Notes under the pieces: generated by a model
The model's database searches: none
Seen by the model: only the letters and a program-made list of their open reading frames with translations
Told to the model about the DNA's origin: nothing
In this document: positions 33,770-44,884 of the stretch, one piece after another
How the letters are laid out: each line of letters opens with the position of its first letter
Position numbering within the stretch: the stretch's first letter is position 1
Assembly: GCF_028583425.1 (NCBI RefSeq)
Contig: NC_072802.1
Location: 17,431,926 to 17,495,925 of the forward strand
Direction: 5' to 3'
Length of the DNA stretch: 64,000 nucleotides
Origin: Eublepharis macularius
Taxonomy: Eukaryota > Chordata > Lepidosauria > Squamata > Eublepharidae
Position numbers and translations under genes: made by a program

Positions 33770-36090
33770 AGGAGTTATGCCGATGATGATAAAGCATACA
33801 GGATTGGCTCACAAAATGGCACTCAGAAAAACAGATTTATGGATAATCATACCAAAATAAAGATCCTTCAAGAAGCCAGGAAAAGAGGATTCTTTAACTT
33901 TCATTAAAAAAAATCTACATATATCAAGATCTCTTCAGAGGAACATTAGAAGTCAGAAAGCAACTTAAACCAGTCATCAGTAAGCTGCAAGAAGCAAACA
34001 TCCGATATGCATGGATCTCTTCCAGTAAACGAATAGTTTGGTAAACTAATAGTCCATCTCCTAAGCATCAGTCAGACTGGAAAATATAGAAAGCACCTAT
34101 ACTTCACCTAAAACATTACAAGAAATCATTTGGAATAATCCCTCTGATCGCCCTCCAACTATTAAAAGGAAATATCTTTCTAATAATTGCATTAGAAGTA
34201 TGGGAAAGGCATAGGTCTAATTTAGCGCCCTCTATCTCCCCGTTGCCTTGCTTTGTGGGACAGAACTGATTCATACCAGCTCTCCACCAAGACACATTTA
34301 ATATTTGGAAATCAAAAAATCTAACTAAAACAGATATATAAAAAAACAGTTCCTTACTTTCTAAACAACATATTGAAACAAAATTATAGACAAAAATCCC
34401 TTGGCACCCATACTTCCAGATAAACCACCTATTTAAACAGCCATCAACACAAAATGCGATGACTTGTACAAAGATGGATTATGAGAATCTCCTAACACAA
34501 GATAAATGCAGCAGCAAAAGTGTTCTTTCCACACTTTATAAAATCTTGTTACTCAATTCCAAAACCAAACCATTCTCTTACCAGAGGGCCTGGAAAGCCG
34601 ACTGCAACATTACTATTTCAGACCCTCACTGGTTAAATATCTGGAAATCATCCGCGTTTAATTCCAGGATAATAAATATTACAACTCAATTAAATTACTG
34701 ACAAGGTGGTACCTTACTCCCTACAGGCTTCATTGTGTGTGTGTTACGTGCTGTCAAGTTGTCTCCAACCTATGGCGACCTTATGAATGAAAGATCTCCA
34801 AAATGTTCCATCTTTAACAGACTTGCTCAGATCCTGGAAACTGGAGGACAAGCCCTCTCATTTTAGGTCTTCCTCTTTTCCTGCTGCCTTCCACTTTTCC
34901 TAGCATTATTGACTTTTCCAGAGAATCTTGTCTTCTCATAATGTGACCAAAGAACAATAGCTTTAGTTTTGTCATTTTAGCTTCTAAGGAGTTCAGGCTT
35001 GATTTGATCTAATACCCACTTATTTGTCTTTTTGGCTGTCCATGGTATATGCAAAACTCTCCTCCAGCACCACATTTCAAATTAATCAATTTTCTTCCGG
35101 TCAGCTTTCTTTACCATCCAACTTTCATTTTCATACATGGCAATGAAGAATACCATAGATTATCTTGATCTTGGTTCCCAGAAAGACATCTTTATCTTTA
35201 AGGATCTTATCTAGCTCCCTCACAGCTGCTCTTCCAAGTCTCAATCGCTTCTGATTCACTGCAGTTTCCCTTTTGGTTGATGATTGAGCCAAGGAATAGA
35301 AAATCCTGAACAACTTCAATTTCCTCATTGTCAACTTTAAAATTGTGTAATTCCTCAGCAGTCATTACTTTTGCTGTAATCTATAAAAAACAGCCTGATT
35401 TTCTAAAGCTATATCCCCAAACTGCTAGAAACAATGTGGAGAAGCAGGCTCTTTTCCCCCACTGCTGATGGACCTGTAAAACGACAGAGAAATTCTGGAC
35501 GGAGGTGCTTTTGCATATCAAACAAATTACAGGATATGAAGTCCCCCTTAAACCTGAATTAGTATTCCTCAATCTTTGGACAGATCAAACAATCTCGAAG
35601 GGACCAAAAGACATAACTTTATTGATAATTGCAGTTAAAGCAACTATTGCTACAATGTGGAGAAGCTCCAAATCCCCCTCTATTGTAATCTGGCATAATA
35701 AAGTCTGGGATCATTTTTTCACAGAGAAAATTTCTTATCAACTTATGCTCTCAGACTTACCTAACCCACAGTCCACCTTCTGGGAGAGTTGGCTCCCAGT
35801 TCTAGAATATATGATCAATCGAGACATAAAACCAGGTAAACCATACTCGTTAGAATTTTTTATTTTTGAAATCTCTCAGAAATGTGGTGTATTGCTTGAA
35901 AAATAAACCCAGAATACCTTTATAACCAAATGAAACAGAGACAACTCTTTTTGTAAATATGTTTAATAACTTGTAATATTCAACATATCTATATCTATAT
36001 ATGTTCAATATTTTCATTGTACTGTATATAGTTGTATTGTTATGTTACTTATTATTGTTAAAAATAAAAATCTCATAAATAAAAAATAAG
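33770..36090 (+). mobile_element. L1 LINE, internally deleted, interrupted by BovB
   Basis: Decayed ORF1 C-terminus at about 33820-34120 (EARKRG, QDLFRGTLEVRKQL, KLQEANIRYAW in broken frames). ORF2 C-terminus at about 34460-34725 and 35390-35906 (KWYLTPYRLH style start, HCWWTCKTTEKFWTEVLLHI, then WRSSKSPSIVIWHNKVWDHF). It ends in a U-poor 3' UTR and A-rich tail at 36060-36090. The endonuclease and most of the reverse transcriptase are missing. Confidence 0.75.
34735..35378 (-). mobile_element. BovB/RTE LINE fragment (antisense) inserted in L1
   Basis: Minus-strand text encodes the C-terminal part of a BovB/RTE-type polyprotein. A frame at 35131-35334 reads RLRLGRAAVRELDKILKDKD and FLGTKIKIIYG. 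Plus-strand phrases such as 'tcaagttgtctccaacctat' and 'cttcctcttttcctgctgcc' mark the 3' part. It splits the L1 ORF2 just after its 'ggtggtaccttactcccta' segment. Confidence 0.7.
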
Positions 36091-36094
36091 AAAG

Positions 36095-36212
36095 AGTGAG
36101 CTATGACTCATGAAAGCTTATGCCCTACCACAAATTTTGTTAGTCTTATAGGTGCTACTGGAGTCTGGCTGTTTTCTACTGTTACGGACAAACACAGCTA
36201 CCTATCCTGAAC
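36095..36212 (+). repeat. Penelope-like terminal fragment
   Basis: 'gtgagctatgactcatgaaa' (stem and GAAA), 'cttataggtgctactggagt' and 'acggacaaacacagctacc' match the family of 10018-10215. The CTGANGA box is missing. Confidence 0.5.
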
Positions 36213-36232
36213 TACCTCAAGTAGAAAATGAA

Positions 36233-36430
36233 ATCCTTCCCTCAAGTCATAGCCAACTTATGGCGATCCCTGGTGGGGTTTTCATGGCAAGAGACTAACA
36301 GAGGTGGTTTGCCATTGCCTGCCTCTGCAACCCTGGTCTTTGTTGGAGGTCTCCCATCCAATTACTAACCAAGGCTGATCCTGTTTAGCTTCTGAGATCT
36401 GAGGCTCTCCTGGACTATCCAGGTTACAGC
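36233..36430 (-). repeat. 5S-rRNA-derived SINE (antisense)
   Basis: 'cccatccaattactaaccaa', 'ctgatcctgtttagcttctg' and the 'ttttcatggcaagagactaa' body. Confidence 0.75.
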
Positions 36431-36499
36431 ACCTCAAGCAGAAGTTTGTCTATTATCAGAATGGCCCATTCACATAAAGTAAGTTTCAGGTGGGTAGCC

Positions 36500-36780
36500 A
36501 ATAGAAGAGCAGTATCGGATTCCAGTGGCACCTTAGGGACCAGCAAGACTTTCAGGTCATGCAAATTTTGAGACACAGAGCTCCCTTTGTCAGATGCATG
36601 GATCATGGCTGTCCAAAGATAGCTTTGGGGCACTGATCCAGAGGAGTTAGCCATGTTAGTCTGAAGTAGCAAAATCGAAAAGAGTCCAGTAGCACCTTTA
36701 AAACTAACCAATTTTGCTGTAGCATAAGCTTTCGAGAACCACAGTTCTCTTTCGGGCACAGTTTCTTCATGTGCTTTTGT
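36500..36780 (-). repeat. Two Penelope-like terminal fragments in tandem
   Basis: One at about 36505-36605 ('ccagtggcaccttagggacc', 'cctttgtcagatgcatgg') and one at 36640-36780 ('agtccagtagcacctttaaa', 'gcataagctttcgagaacca'), both reading on the minus strand. The second keeps the CTCGAAAGC stem edge. Confidence 0.5.
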
Positions 36781-36829
36781 CCTGGGGGCAGCGCACTCTT
36801 CCGGGCAGAACCAGCATAGATCCACGTGG

Positions 36830-37545
36830 ACTCTGGACAGGACAGCTCACCCCCTGGACATCCAGGTGGTCTCTCAAGGGCCACCCTGGACCCGAATCTC
36901 GCTCATATAAAAGCCTGCGTGGGTAACGATGCACACGGGCATCCCTCTCGGCATGGGCAGGTCCATCGCCACACGCGCCCTCTCATGCCGCCCTTCCTCG
37001 AGAGCGCTCGGGGCGGCCTACGCGGTTCTCCTCTCCCCACTTTACAAGCACCCTGCGAGGTAGGCTGGATGGACAAGGTCCGACCAGCCCAAGGTCACCC
37101 GCCGGCCCCGGAGCCATCCAGCGCCCGTAGGAGCGCGGGAAGGGGCGGTCCGCATTCTCACGTGCAGGCGAAGCAGCCCCAACGACCCCAGCCTCAGGCC
37201 GGGGGGGACGCGACGTTCTTCCTTGCGGCGTGCCCGCGCGCGCCCTTCCCGCCCGCAGCCTGTGAGGGGAGAAGCCCTCCGCATCCCTCCCGCCGCCCAG
37301 AAACGGAGGGCGGCTGAAGCGAGCGGCCCTTTCCCCTCGCCCGGCCAGGCCCGCGCCGCTCACCTCGTCTCCAGCCCCGGAGCTCCAACCGCCTCCGCCT
37401 CACGCGCCGGTTCCATTGCCGCCTCGCGCGGTTTGAAACGGCTGAGAGGAGAGCGAGGGGGCGGAGGAGCCGTGGAGGCCGCGGGGGGAGGGAGAGGCCA
37501 CCGCTCTGGCCAATCCGAAGCTGGCTCGGATGATTGACGCAAGCA
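36830..37545 (-). promoter_or_regulatory. Orphan CpG island, putative minus-strand promoter
   Basis: This is the only large CpG-rich block in the window besides the STARD10-type promoter. The core at 37200-37540 has no repeat signature. On the minus strand it offers an inverted CCAAT box (ATTGG, complement of 37510-37514) and, about 75 bp further, TTTCAAA (complement near 37432-37437), followed by an ATG and a splice donor. CCAAT plus a TTTGAA/TTTCAA box is reminiscent of CHR cell-cycle promoters, which is speculative. Confidence 0.5.
37364..37416 (-). CDS. Candidate first coding exon of an unknown minus-strand gene
   Basis: ATG (complement of 37414-37416) in a fair context (gcggcaATGg) opens 17 codons, MEPAREAEAVGAPGLET, plus two bases, then a strong gtgagc donor. 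Position within the CpG island supports it. I find no continuation on the minus strand between 27.2 and 37.3 kb, where almost all sequence is repeats. It could be a gene whose later exons pass beyond STARD10, a decayed gene, or a non-coding transcript. I do not recognise the peptide. Confidence 0.3.
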
Positions 37546-37589
37546 GCGGTCCCCTAGCCCCTTAAAGACCAAGTAGATTTCCAAGTTAG

Positions 37590-37715
37590 TAGGAAAGAGC
37601 AGGAGTCCAGTAGCACCTCTAAAACTAACAAAATTTGTGGCAGGGTATGAGGTTTTGTGAGTCAGTCTTACAGGTACTTCTGGACTCTTCCTCTTTTCTG
37701 CTGCTACAGGCAGAC
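37590..37715. repeat. Penelope-like terminal fragment
   Basis: 'gagtccagtagcacctctaa' and 'ttctgctgctacaggcagac' match the family seen at 10018. Confidence 0.45.
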
Positions 37716-37954
37716 ATCTTGATAGATTTCCAAGGTGTGAGTCTTCCAGAGTCAGAGGGCATATGCATAGATATCTTTCGGCGCGGGAGAAGTGTAATAC
37801 ACATGTATTTTTTGTATTTTATACAGATACACATGCACATTATTTATACGTAGAGATGTGTATTTGTAAGGTTAATAGAAACATGAATCCTTATGTGCAG
37901 ACACATATAAGGCTATATGGATAATGTGTGTAAAATACATGCATGTATGTTTAT

Positions 37955-38160
37955 CATTTATTTATACCCTGCTTTTCCCTCCAAAGGGGACCCAAAGTTG
38001 CAATGGCATCATTCTTCCCTCGGTTATATTCTCACAACAACACCCCTGTGAGGTAGGTTAAGATGAGAGAGAGAAGCTGAGAGAGGGTGATGTCCAGGGT
38101 CACCCAGAAAACTTCTAAGGCAGAGTGGGGATTGCAACCTGGGTCTCCCAGCCCCTAGGT
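37955..38160 (-). repeat. tRNA-derived SINE (antisense)
   Basis: 'tttataccctgcttttccct', 'aacacccctgtgaggtaggt' and 'attgcaacctgggtctccca'. Confidence 0.65.
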
Positions 38161-38777
38161 TTCATTGAGATTATGAGAATAGCAATGAAGAACTTCTGCA
38201 TAAGCACCTACAAACCAACCGCGGCAAAGTGAAGTGGAGGAGGAGGTTGAGATGGGATTTTACCTTGTATGGTTCTACTAGATAAAACTGAGCGCTGTCA
38301 TATTGATTTTAGCCCTGGAAATCACAAAGGGACAAGAAAGGCATTCCCCCGTCTTTCATTTCCAGGGCTAATAACAGCTTAGGGAGGGCATTAGTTCCAG
38401 ACAGGTTAAACTCTTCTCCCCTCAAAGCACACATCATGGCCCCAATCTGAATTGGTGGACCTTTCCCATTGTGGCAGTTTATCTTTAAAAACTGCTGGGA
38501 ATATCTGATGGTTTGGGCCTATGAAAACACTCAACTGCTCAAACCTTTTAGAAATCTCATGAAGAAACTGGAAATGCTGGAATAAAAGTGGAAATGATAG
38601 AACCTGAAGAAGCAACTGCAATCAGAAAACTGATTACTTTGACTAAGAGGCACATAGTTAAGCTATAAAAATATTTTTCCCCATGGAGTTCGAAAGGTCT
38701 TTGTTGATCCATAATCATTTTCAGGGTCTGGATCAAAGCGACTAAGATGGTCTTCAAAATGACTTCATGTATATGGG
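38161..38777. other. Intergenic, nothing recognised
   Basis: No exon or named repeat is seen. Confidence 0.4.
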
Positions 38778-39036
38778 CAGGGCTTTTTTCTGAGAAAAGA
38801 GGTGGTGGAACTCAGTGGGTTGCCCTCGGAGAAAATGGTCACATGGCTGGTGGCCCCGCCCCCTGATCTCCAGACAGGGGGGAGTTTAGATGGCCCTCCA
38901 TGCTGCTGAGCGGTCCAGAGGGCAATCTAAACTTCCCTCTGTCCTGAGATCAGGGGGCGGGGCCACCAGCCATGTGACCAATTTGAAGAGGTTCCGGAAC
39001 TCCGTTCCTCCACGTTCCAGCTGAAAAAAAGCCCTG
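38778..39036. mobile_element. Non-autonomous hAT-like palindromic element
   Basis: Termini CAGGGCTTTTTTCTGA and its near complement end in GCCCTG. An inner inverted repeat 'ggtggccccgccccctgatc' makes the whole copy fold on itself. No 8-bp target duplication survives. Confidence 0.6.
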
Positions 39037-40192
39037 CTTGCAACCTTTATCCTTCCCATGATTTATCCCTTCCTCTTCTTTCAATTTTAAGAGGTAACAA
39101 TATTTGGTGAGGGACTACAGAACTGGCTTTTCTGGGAGGAATAGTGTACATACAAGATAAAATCAGATAAGGAGGGAAAAGATGCTGCTGGCAGCCCTTC
39201 CTTTTTGTGCTGTACACAACATAAAGGAGAAGACACTTCTTCCCCCTCCCTGCCCCCGACACTGTCCATGCAAAGTTCCCAACAGCCACAGTTCCTGTTC
39301 CGACCACACATTAAAAGGACTAGTCAGCCCTCTGGGCAGTAAGACTGACATTCCATTGAAATCTGCAGGATGAAATTCCAAGTAAGTGAGATGGATTGGT
39401 GCAGCAAATTTTTCCTAGAAAATACCAGAAGCAAATCTGGTCTCTCTTGTTCAAGGTTTGAGCAAACATTCCCTAATCTCTTAATAAAAACTATCCTTGA
39501 CCCCTTCAGCTTCTCTTCTGCTGACATGATGCATGAGAGTAAAGCCATTGTCAACTTCAATCCTTATTAATGTTTATGTCTTCTCATGTGAGATGTCAAT
39601 TCAGTCTCAGCTTGACCGACAAAGCTGCCTATAACATTATCAATGTCCAGATACTGGCTTTTTTTGATCTTGCATTATACAGGTGTTGCTTGGAGACTCC
39701 TGCCTAAAACATCCAGCTATAACAGACAACCAGGAAAAGGTGGCTATGTTAATGTGTTCTTCAGAATCTATTTTCTAATTCGGGATACCATGTCGTTGTA
39801 ATAAAGCCAATAGGGTTTTCCTATGGATTTCAACATTGAAGTAGATTGCACAATTAGTGAACGGTATATAATCACTCTCTTTGCAGTTCCTAAAACACCA
39901 CCACATTCTTGCATGGCAGAGAAGTGCAACTATGGATGTACATAGAAAATGACTTTATTTCAATGGCTGGAGTCTTGGCAGGGGGGAGCATATTTAGTGT
40001 TCTATCCCATTGCTGATTTTTTACTTTTCCCCATGGGAATGAATGGGTGGTCGCTCACAGTAAGGCACAAAGTAAAGAGCTGCAACTGGGAGCCCTGCCT
40101 TTTGCCTCTGATAGAGCTCTCATATCCCCTGTAGAGCTGCCATTATTCCCCACTGGGAAAGAGAAAGAGCAGTGCTGGATGAGGGCCAAGCT
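39037..40192. other. Intergenic, nothing recognised
   Basis: No exon, promoter or repeat family is identified. Confidence 0.4.
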
Positions 40193-40300
40193 ACACATGA
40201 CGAATGACACTTGAACAGCAAGTGTATTTCTCCCTGTTCACTTGCCCTCCACTCAATCCACTTGCCGTTCAAGTGTCATTCGTCATGTGTAGCTTGGCCC
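40193..40300. mobile_element. Harbinger-like MITE, 108 bp, TGA duplication
   Basis: Perfect-looking inverted termini GGGCCAAGCTACACATGACG and complement. TGA lies on both flanks (40190-40192 and 40301-40303). It is the shortest member of the family and almost a pure hairpin. Confidence 0.75.
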
Positions 40301-41390
40301 TGAGGCTGTTGCCTGCTTTCCAGTTCTCACGAACAGTGAGCAGATCCTGGGGCAATGCTAACTGGGGTCGTCTCCCTTTGGCCAAAAGAGCTTTGGAGAT
40401 GATGACGCTTAGGTCATCTTTGCTTGGTTTACAAATATATAAGCAGAGCACTGGTAAAAGAAAAGAGGCAGTCTTATGATGCAACAGATCTGAAACCACA
40501 CAAGAGATAGAGAGATCCTGCACCTTGAAGGCAGAAAGGCCTCTCTGCTTTCTCTTCCTGCTGGACTCTAAAATCACCTTTTTCACATACAGGAACACAC
40601 CTGCCCCCTCCCTTCAGCTGAGGTGGGCCACCTCCTCCAAGCTCGGATGGGTACTAGAAGAGAGCCAACGCATTGAAGAACTTTTACAGTCCTTAAGAAA
40701 CATTGTCACTCTGTTTGATAGGAGTTCCACCTTCCCCCAGGCACGTAATTCTACCGTAGGATGGACTAACAGAGAGGTCAGATGGTAAAATGGACTGTGC
40801 TGCTTCAGACTGCAGGTGCGAGACTAGATTTTTCAAAGCTGCTCTCTAGTAGTGACTCCCTATAAGTGGAATAATAGCATAGTGCATGATGAACTAGGCT
40901 AAAACCTTTCTCCCTGACGTTCTTGTGTGTTTGCTCGCTTGCTTGCTCGCTTGCTTGCTTGCTTGCTTTAGGGAGTTTTCACATGGGAGCATTTTGAATG
41001 AGACTGTCTTCTACCATCTCAGGATTCTACCACCTTGTTCTACTGCATGTCTAGACAATGTCTGAGGAGGTCTCTAATTTTTAATAGCCGTATGCCCCAG
41101 TCTTTGAACTCCTGCATACCTGTGTAACAGGAGAAGGGTGTCTCAAAGTAAGTTTAAATGGGTGGAATGCCAGTTCAAATATTTTCAGATATACTGCTCA
41201 ATAGGCCAAAGAGAGTCTCATATGCTAACACTTCCTAATTCAAAAAGGCTTTTGTGTTGTAGAGGTGGAGGGGGTGTGTCTCAGATGCTTCGCTAAAGAG
41301 TTAAGGACCATAGACTTCACCACTTCGTTGCCTTAAATAAGTGCTCCTATGAGCTACTTGTGCTTCATGTGGTCTAATGTCAACCCTAGA
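40301..41390. other. Intergenic with a (CTTG)n microsatellite
   Basis: A short CTTG/CTCG tetranucleotide array lies at 40931-40970. Nothing else is recognised. Confidence 0.5.
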
Positions 41391-41394
41391 ATTG

Positions 41395-41592
41395 TCTATG
41401 TTCTGTTCCAGCATTTCTTCAACTCTGTATTGGATTCTTGCTAATGCTATGTCTTTGTAAACTTGTGTTTATTTACCCTATGGCATTGGTTATGGAAATG
41501 TCCTTGATACTGACTGTACTAATCTCACACTGTGTAATTCTCCTTGAGTCTCAGTGAGAAAGGCGGACTATAAATGACATAAATAAAATAAG
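41395..41592 (+). repeat. LINE 3' end (L2/CR1-type)
   Basis: 'tccttgagtctcagtgagaa' and 'ataaatgacataaataaaat' close the fragment, as at 28195. Confidence 0.45.
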
Positions 41593-41929
41593 TGGCGAAA
41601 AACCTCGCACATTCTGGCATCTTCTAGTGCAAGTCCAACTAGTCAGTGAATAGTTACCCAAAATATAAATTGATATAACTTGATATGATTCAGACATCAT
41701 GCCAAACTGCAACTGGGTGTTGTGTGAACAGGTTTGTGTGTTTTCCTCTCAAGTTTCACGTGAATCCGCAATCTAGAGTTTGAAGTCCCCCCCCCCCCCA
41801 ACAGCACTGGAAATCACAGAATGACCGTGCCTGGGTGTCATTTGTGTGGTGGCAACAATTTGGTTTGCTATGGCATCTGAACTCAACCATTTGTGTCAGC
41901 TTTTCTATTAGCCCCTCTTTCTCTATGAG

Positions 41930-42185
41930 GAGCCAGTTTGGTGCAGTGGTTAAGAGTGGCAGGACTCTAATCTGGAGAACCAGGTTTGATTCCTCACTCC
42001 ACTGCTTGAAGCCAGCTGGGTGATCTTGGGCCAGTCAGGGCTTCTCGGAGCTCTCTCAGTCCCACCCACCTCACAGGGTGATTGTTGTGAGGATAATAAT
42101 AACACACTTTATAAACCACTCTGAGTGGACATTAAGTTGTCCAAAAGGGTGGTATATAAATCAAATGTTGTTGTCGTTGTTGTTA
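41930..42185 (+). repeat. tRNA-derived SINE (full length, sense)
   Basis: Best full copy of the 'gagccagtttggtgcagtgg' family: B box 'ggtttgattcctcactccac', body 'cctcacagggtgattgttgt', tail 'ggtggtatataaatcaaatg' and (gtt)n. Confidence 0.8.
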
Positions 42186-42517
42186 TACATTGTTGATCTT
42201 GCATTAAAATATAATTGTTGCCTTATTCAACTGACATTGGTGGCCTTTCTTTAAGGTTACATCTTTCCTTCCTTGCAGCAATTAGTTTTTAAAAGCATAA
42301 AATTTATTTGTAATTGAGTCTCATTAAAATGGAAATCTGTTACAAGTTATATCAAATACTACATTCTTCTGATTTCTAGGGTTTTTTTTAGCATTGCAGC
42401 CACACTTTTTAAACAGACATGCTTAGACAAGAATGGTCATGTAGGATGCCTGATTTATAAATGCAATTCAGCTTTCCTGCACTCTCAAGCTGAGAAGTTA
42501 ATGATCAGCAGTAATAT

Positions 42518-42915
42518 AAGAACAACAACAATAACATTTGATTTATATACCTCCCTTCAGGACAACTTAATACCCACTCAGCGCTGTTTACAAAGTATGT
42601 TGTTATTATCCCCACAACAATCACCCTGTGAGGTGGGTGGAGCTGAGAGCGGAACTACAAGTGACAAAAGGCACAGATTGGACACTTTTCAGCTTCCCTC
42701 AAGTTTTGATGGGAAATGTAGGCATCCTGGTCTCGCAGCTTCGCTCTCTGACTGCTGTCCAATGGACTTTTCAACTGTCACTTGTCCAACATTCCGCCAA
42801 GCTGCCTACATTTCCCATCAAAACTTGAGGGAAGCTGACAAGTGTCTAATCTGTGCCTTTCGTCACTTGTAGTTCCGCTCTGAGAGAGCTCCTAGAAGCT
42901 GTGACTGACCAAACC
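42518..42915 (-). repeat. tRNA-derived SINE 3' part (antisense), split by a MITE
   Basis: The antisense tail and body run to 'gtgggtggagctga'. The sequence resumes at 42881 with 'tgagagagctcctagaagct', exactly where the SINE consensus would continue. Confidence 0.75.
42647..42880. mobile_element. Harbinger-like MITE inside a SINE, TGA duplication
   Basis: Inverted termini GAGCGGAACTACAAGTGAC and complement. TGA on both flanks (42644-42646 and 42881-42883). The inner palindrome 'ccctcaagttttgatgggaa' matches the copy at 19080. Confidence 0.8.
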
Positions 42916-43159
42916 TTTACCCCAGTGGGAATGAAGAGCTAGCAACAGATACAATACATTAAAATGTTAATGCCGAATCATGTGCTAAGACTTTCCTCAT
43001 TCTAGATGCCCACAACATGTCATGGAAACAGTGATTTGCTGAGGCCAGCCAGAGCATGCCTGCAAAATCTTTCAATGAATTTCCCCATGTTTCAGAACCA
43101 CTCAGGTTTCTAGCTATTTAGAGATTATCACACAAATGTAGTGCTATATTACCTCCCAG

Positions 43160-43591
43160 TGTCAGGCCTGGCTAGAGGACTCTCAGACTCTCTCCACTTG
43201 ATCAGACACAGCTGTATAAGTTGAAAGTCTTTATTAGGAATCCATACTAGTAAAGCACGGTACAGAGTAATTGCCTGGAATGCCAAAGAAAAATCCTCCC
43301 AGAAAAGTTATATCTCCAGTCTCCTCCCCCTAATTCAAAAGACAGTTGAATAGCTTCGAAGTGGGAAACCCCTGAGAGAGAAGCAGAGCCGAGTTTCCCA
43401 AGCTCAGTCATTTCTCAGACACTCACTTCCAGATGCACTGATGACACCGTTCCGAAGAAACAGCAACAAAGCCTAGGAAAGACATACTGAAGCAAGAACG
43501 CAACTACACTACTTCCCATCCCCACCCCACCCAAGGTATGGCATCCACAGGTGTGGCAGGCAGGCTGGCCGGCTGGCCAGCCTGTCTGACA
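43160..43591 (-). mobile_element. Solo LTR (fossil LTR retroelement)
   Basis: 432 bp with TG...CA ends (minus-strand reading TGTCAGACAGGC to AGGCCTGACA), an AATAAA on the minus strand near 43232 and a 5-bp target duplication CCCAG at 43155-43159 and 43592-43596. No internal coding region remains, as expected after LTR-LTR recombination. Family not determined; a 5-bp duplication fits Ty3/gypsy-type or some endogenous retroviruses. Confidence 0.75.
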
Positions 43592-43796
43592 CCCAGTATG
43601 ATCGCGTTGAATTCACTAGCTTATGGTAGAAACTTTCATGTATGCAGTTGTTTTTAAAAGTGTGTTTAATTCCTTTAATGACTATGGAATTAGCAAATAA
43701 GGTCTTAAATGCTTTAGGGATCTTTCAATATACTGGCTGTTGTGGAAGAGTATCAGGCTTTTGAATTCTTCCTCCAACATAAATCAGTTGGAAACA

Positions 43797-44262
43797 TTTT
43801 TTTCCAACTTTAAATAAACTTTATTGAAACAGAGGGAAAATTGCAAAATAACAGCTTAAAAACAACATACATCAGAAGTTAGAAATCAAAACATTGAAAG
43901 ATGCTAAGTATACACAAGAATGACTAATTAAAAACAATGGGTCAACTAAATTTACAATCATGGCTAGAACTACAGCTACAGCTATCAATATATCTACATC
44001 ATAAAAGTAGGAGCTGTTTAAGGTGGATGAAGTGGATTGTTGCCTCATTCCTTACTATAAAGTCGATTATAGGTTGCCATATTTCAGCAAAATCAGCGAT
44101 ATATTGGTCTGACTCGATCTTAACCTAATAGCATTTTTATGTGCCACAGCCTACTGAGTCGTTGCAGCAGCTTGGAAAAGAAATAAACTCCCTTTGTTAT
44201 ATGATTTGGACAAGAAGATATGGAACATATTTGTAATGGAGAAAATTTTAGATCAGCAAAAG
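43797..44262. mobile_element. 5'-truncated L1 with internal inversion
   Basis: The minus strand from about 44110 down to 43800 encodes the end of L1 ORF2 (FAEIWQPIIDFIVRNEAT region) and a 3' end with AATAAA and a terminal A-run. The plus strand at 44140-44260 encodes the segment just upstream (VVAAAWKRNKLPLLYDLDKK, IWNIFVMEKI). The head-to-head layout is a twin-priming inversion. Confidence 0.6.
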
Positions 44263-44267
44263 CAGGG

Positions 44268-44425
44268 AGGCACATACTCCAGCCCTTCTGTGGTATTAGT
44301 GCCTCCACTCTACCTGTAGCAGCTTCTTCTGCCTCCTCCAGAAAGAGAAGAGTCTGGAACCTGGACAATATCATATGGCACCACCTGTCACCATCAGAGA
44401 CCCCAATATCCCAATATTATGAAGC
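44268..44425 (+). repeat. Unnamed dispersed repeat, copy A
   Basis: 'ccagaaagagaagagtctgg' and 'caccacctgtcaccatcaga' recur in reverse orientation at 49797-50005. Family unknown. Confidence 0.55.
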
Positions 44426-44639
44426 TGAGTGCTGGAAAATGGAAGCACTGAAGCACCTCTGAACTTCTGGTTTGGGTTCTAAAACTCTAGTTAATGCAAG
44501 TCATGGTTTGGGATGGTGTCTGAATTTAATTTAGGTTCAGAGAGTGTAAAGCCGTGCCTTTTAGGGAGAGACAGATTTGCATGCTCAAGGTTGAATGTCC
44601 TTTGTAGAAGGCGAGGAAATCGTATTTTGGGATGTTTAT

Positions 44640-44850
44640 TTATTTAGATGTTCATAGTCTGCTTTTCTCCCCAATGGGGACCTGAATTGTATTACAAGAT
44701 TGTTCGTCCTGCCTCCATGTTATCCTCACAGCAACAGCTGGAAGAGAGTGACTGGCCCAAGGTCGTGCCGCAGACTTCCACAGCAGGATGGAGAATCGAA
44801 GCCGGATCTCCCGGCTCCTAGTCTGACATTCACATTGCTTTGCTAGCATG
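44640..44850 (-). repeat. tRNA-derived SINE (antisense)
   Basis: 'ctcaccccaatgggga'-type tail, 'tcctcacagcaacagctgga' and 'ggagaatcgaagccggatct'. Confidence 0.55.
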
Positions 44851-44884
44851 TCTGTCAAACTGACCTTTCTACCTTACCAAATGA

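Noticed and set aside
40931-40970. CRISPR-like or satellite array
   Set aside because: It is a simple CTTG microsatellite; no spaced repeats occur anywhere in the window.
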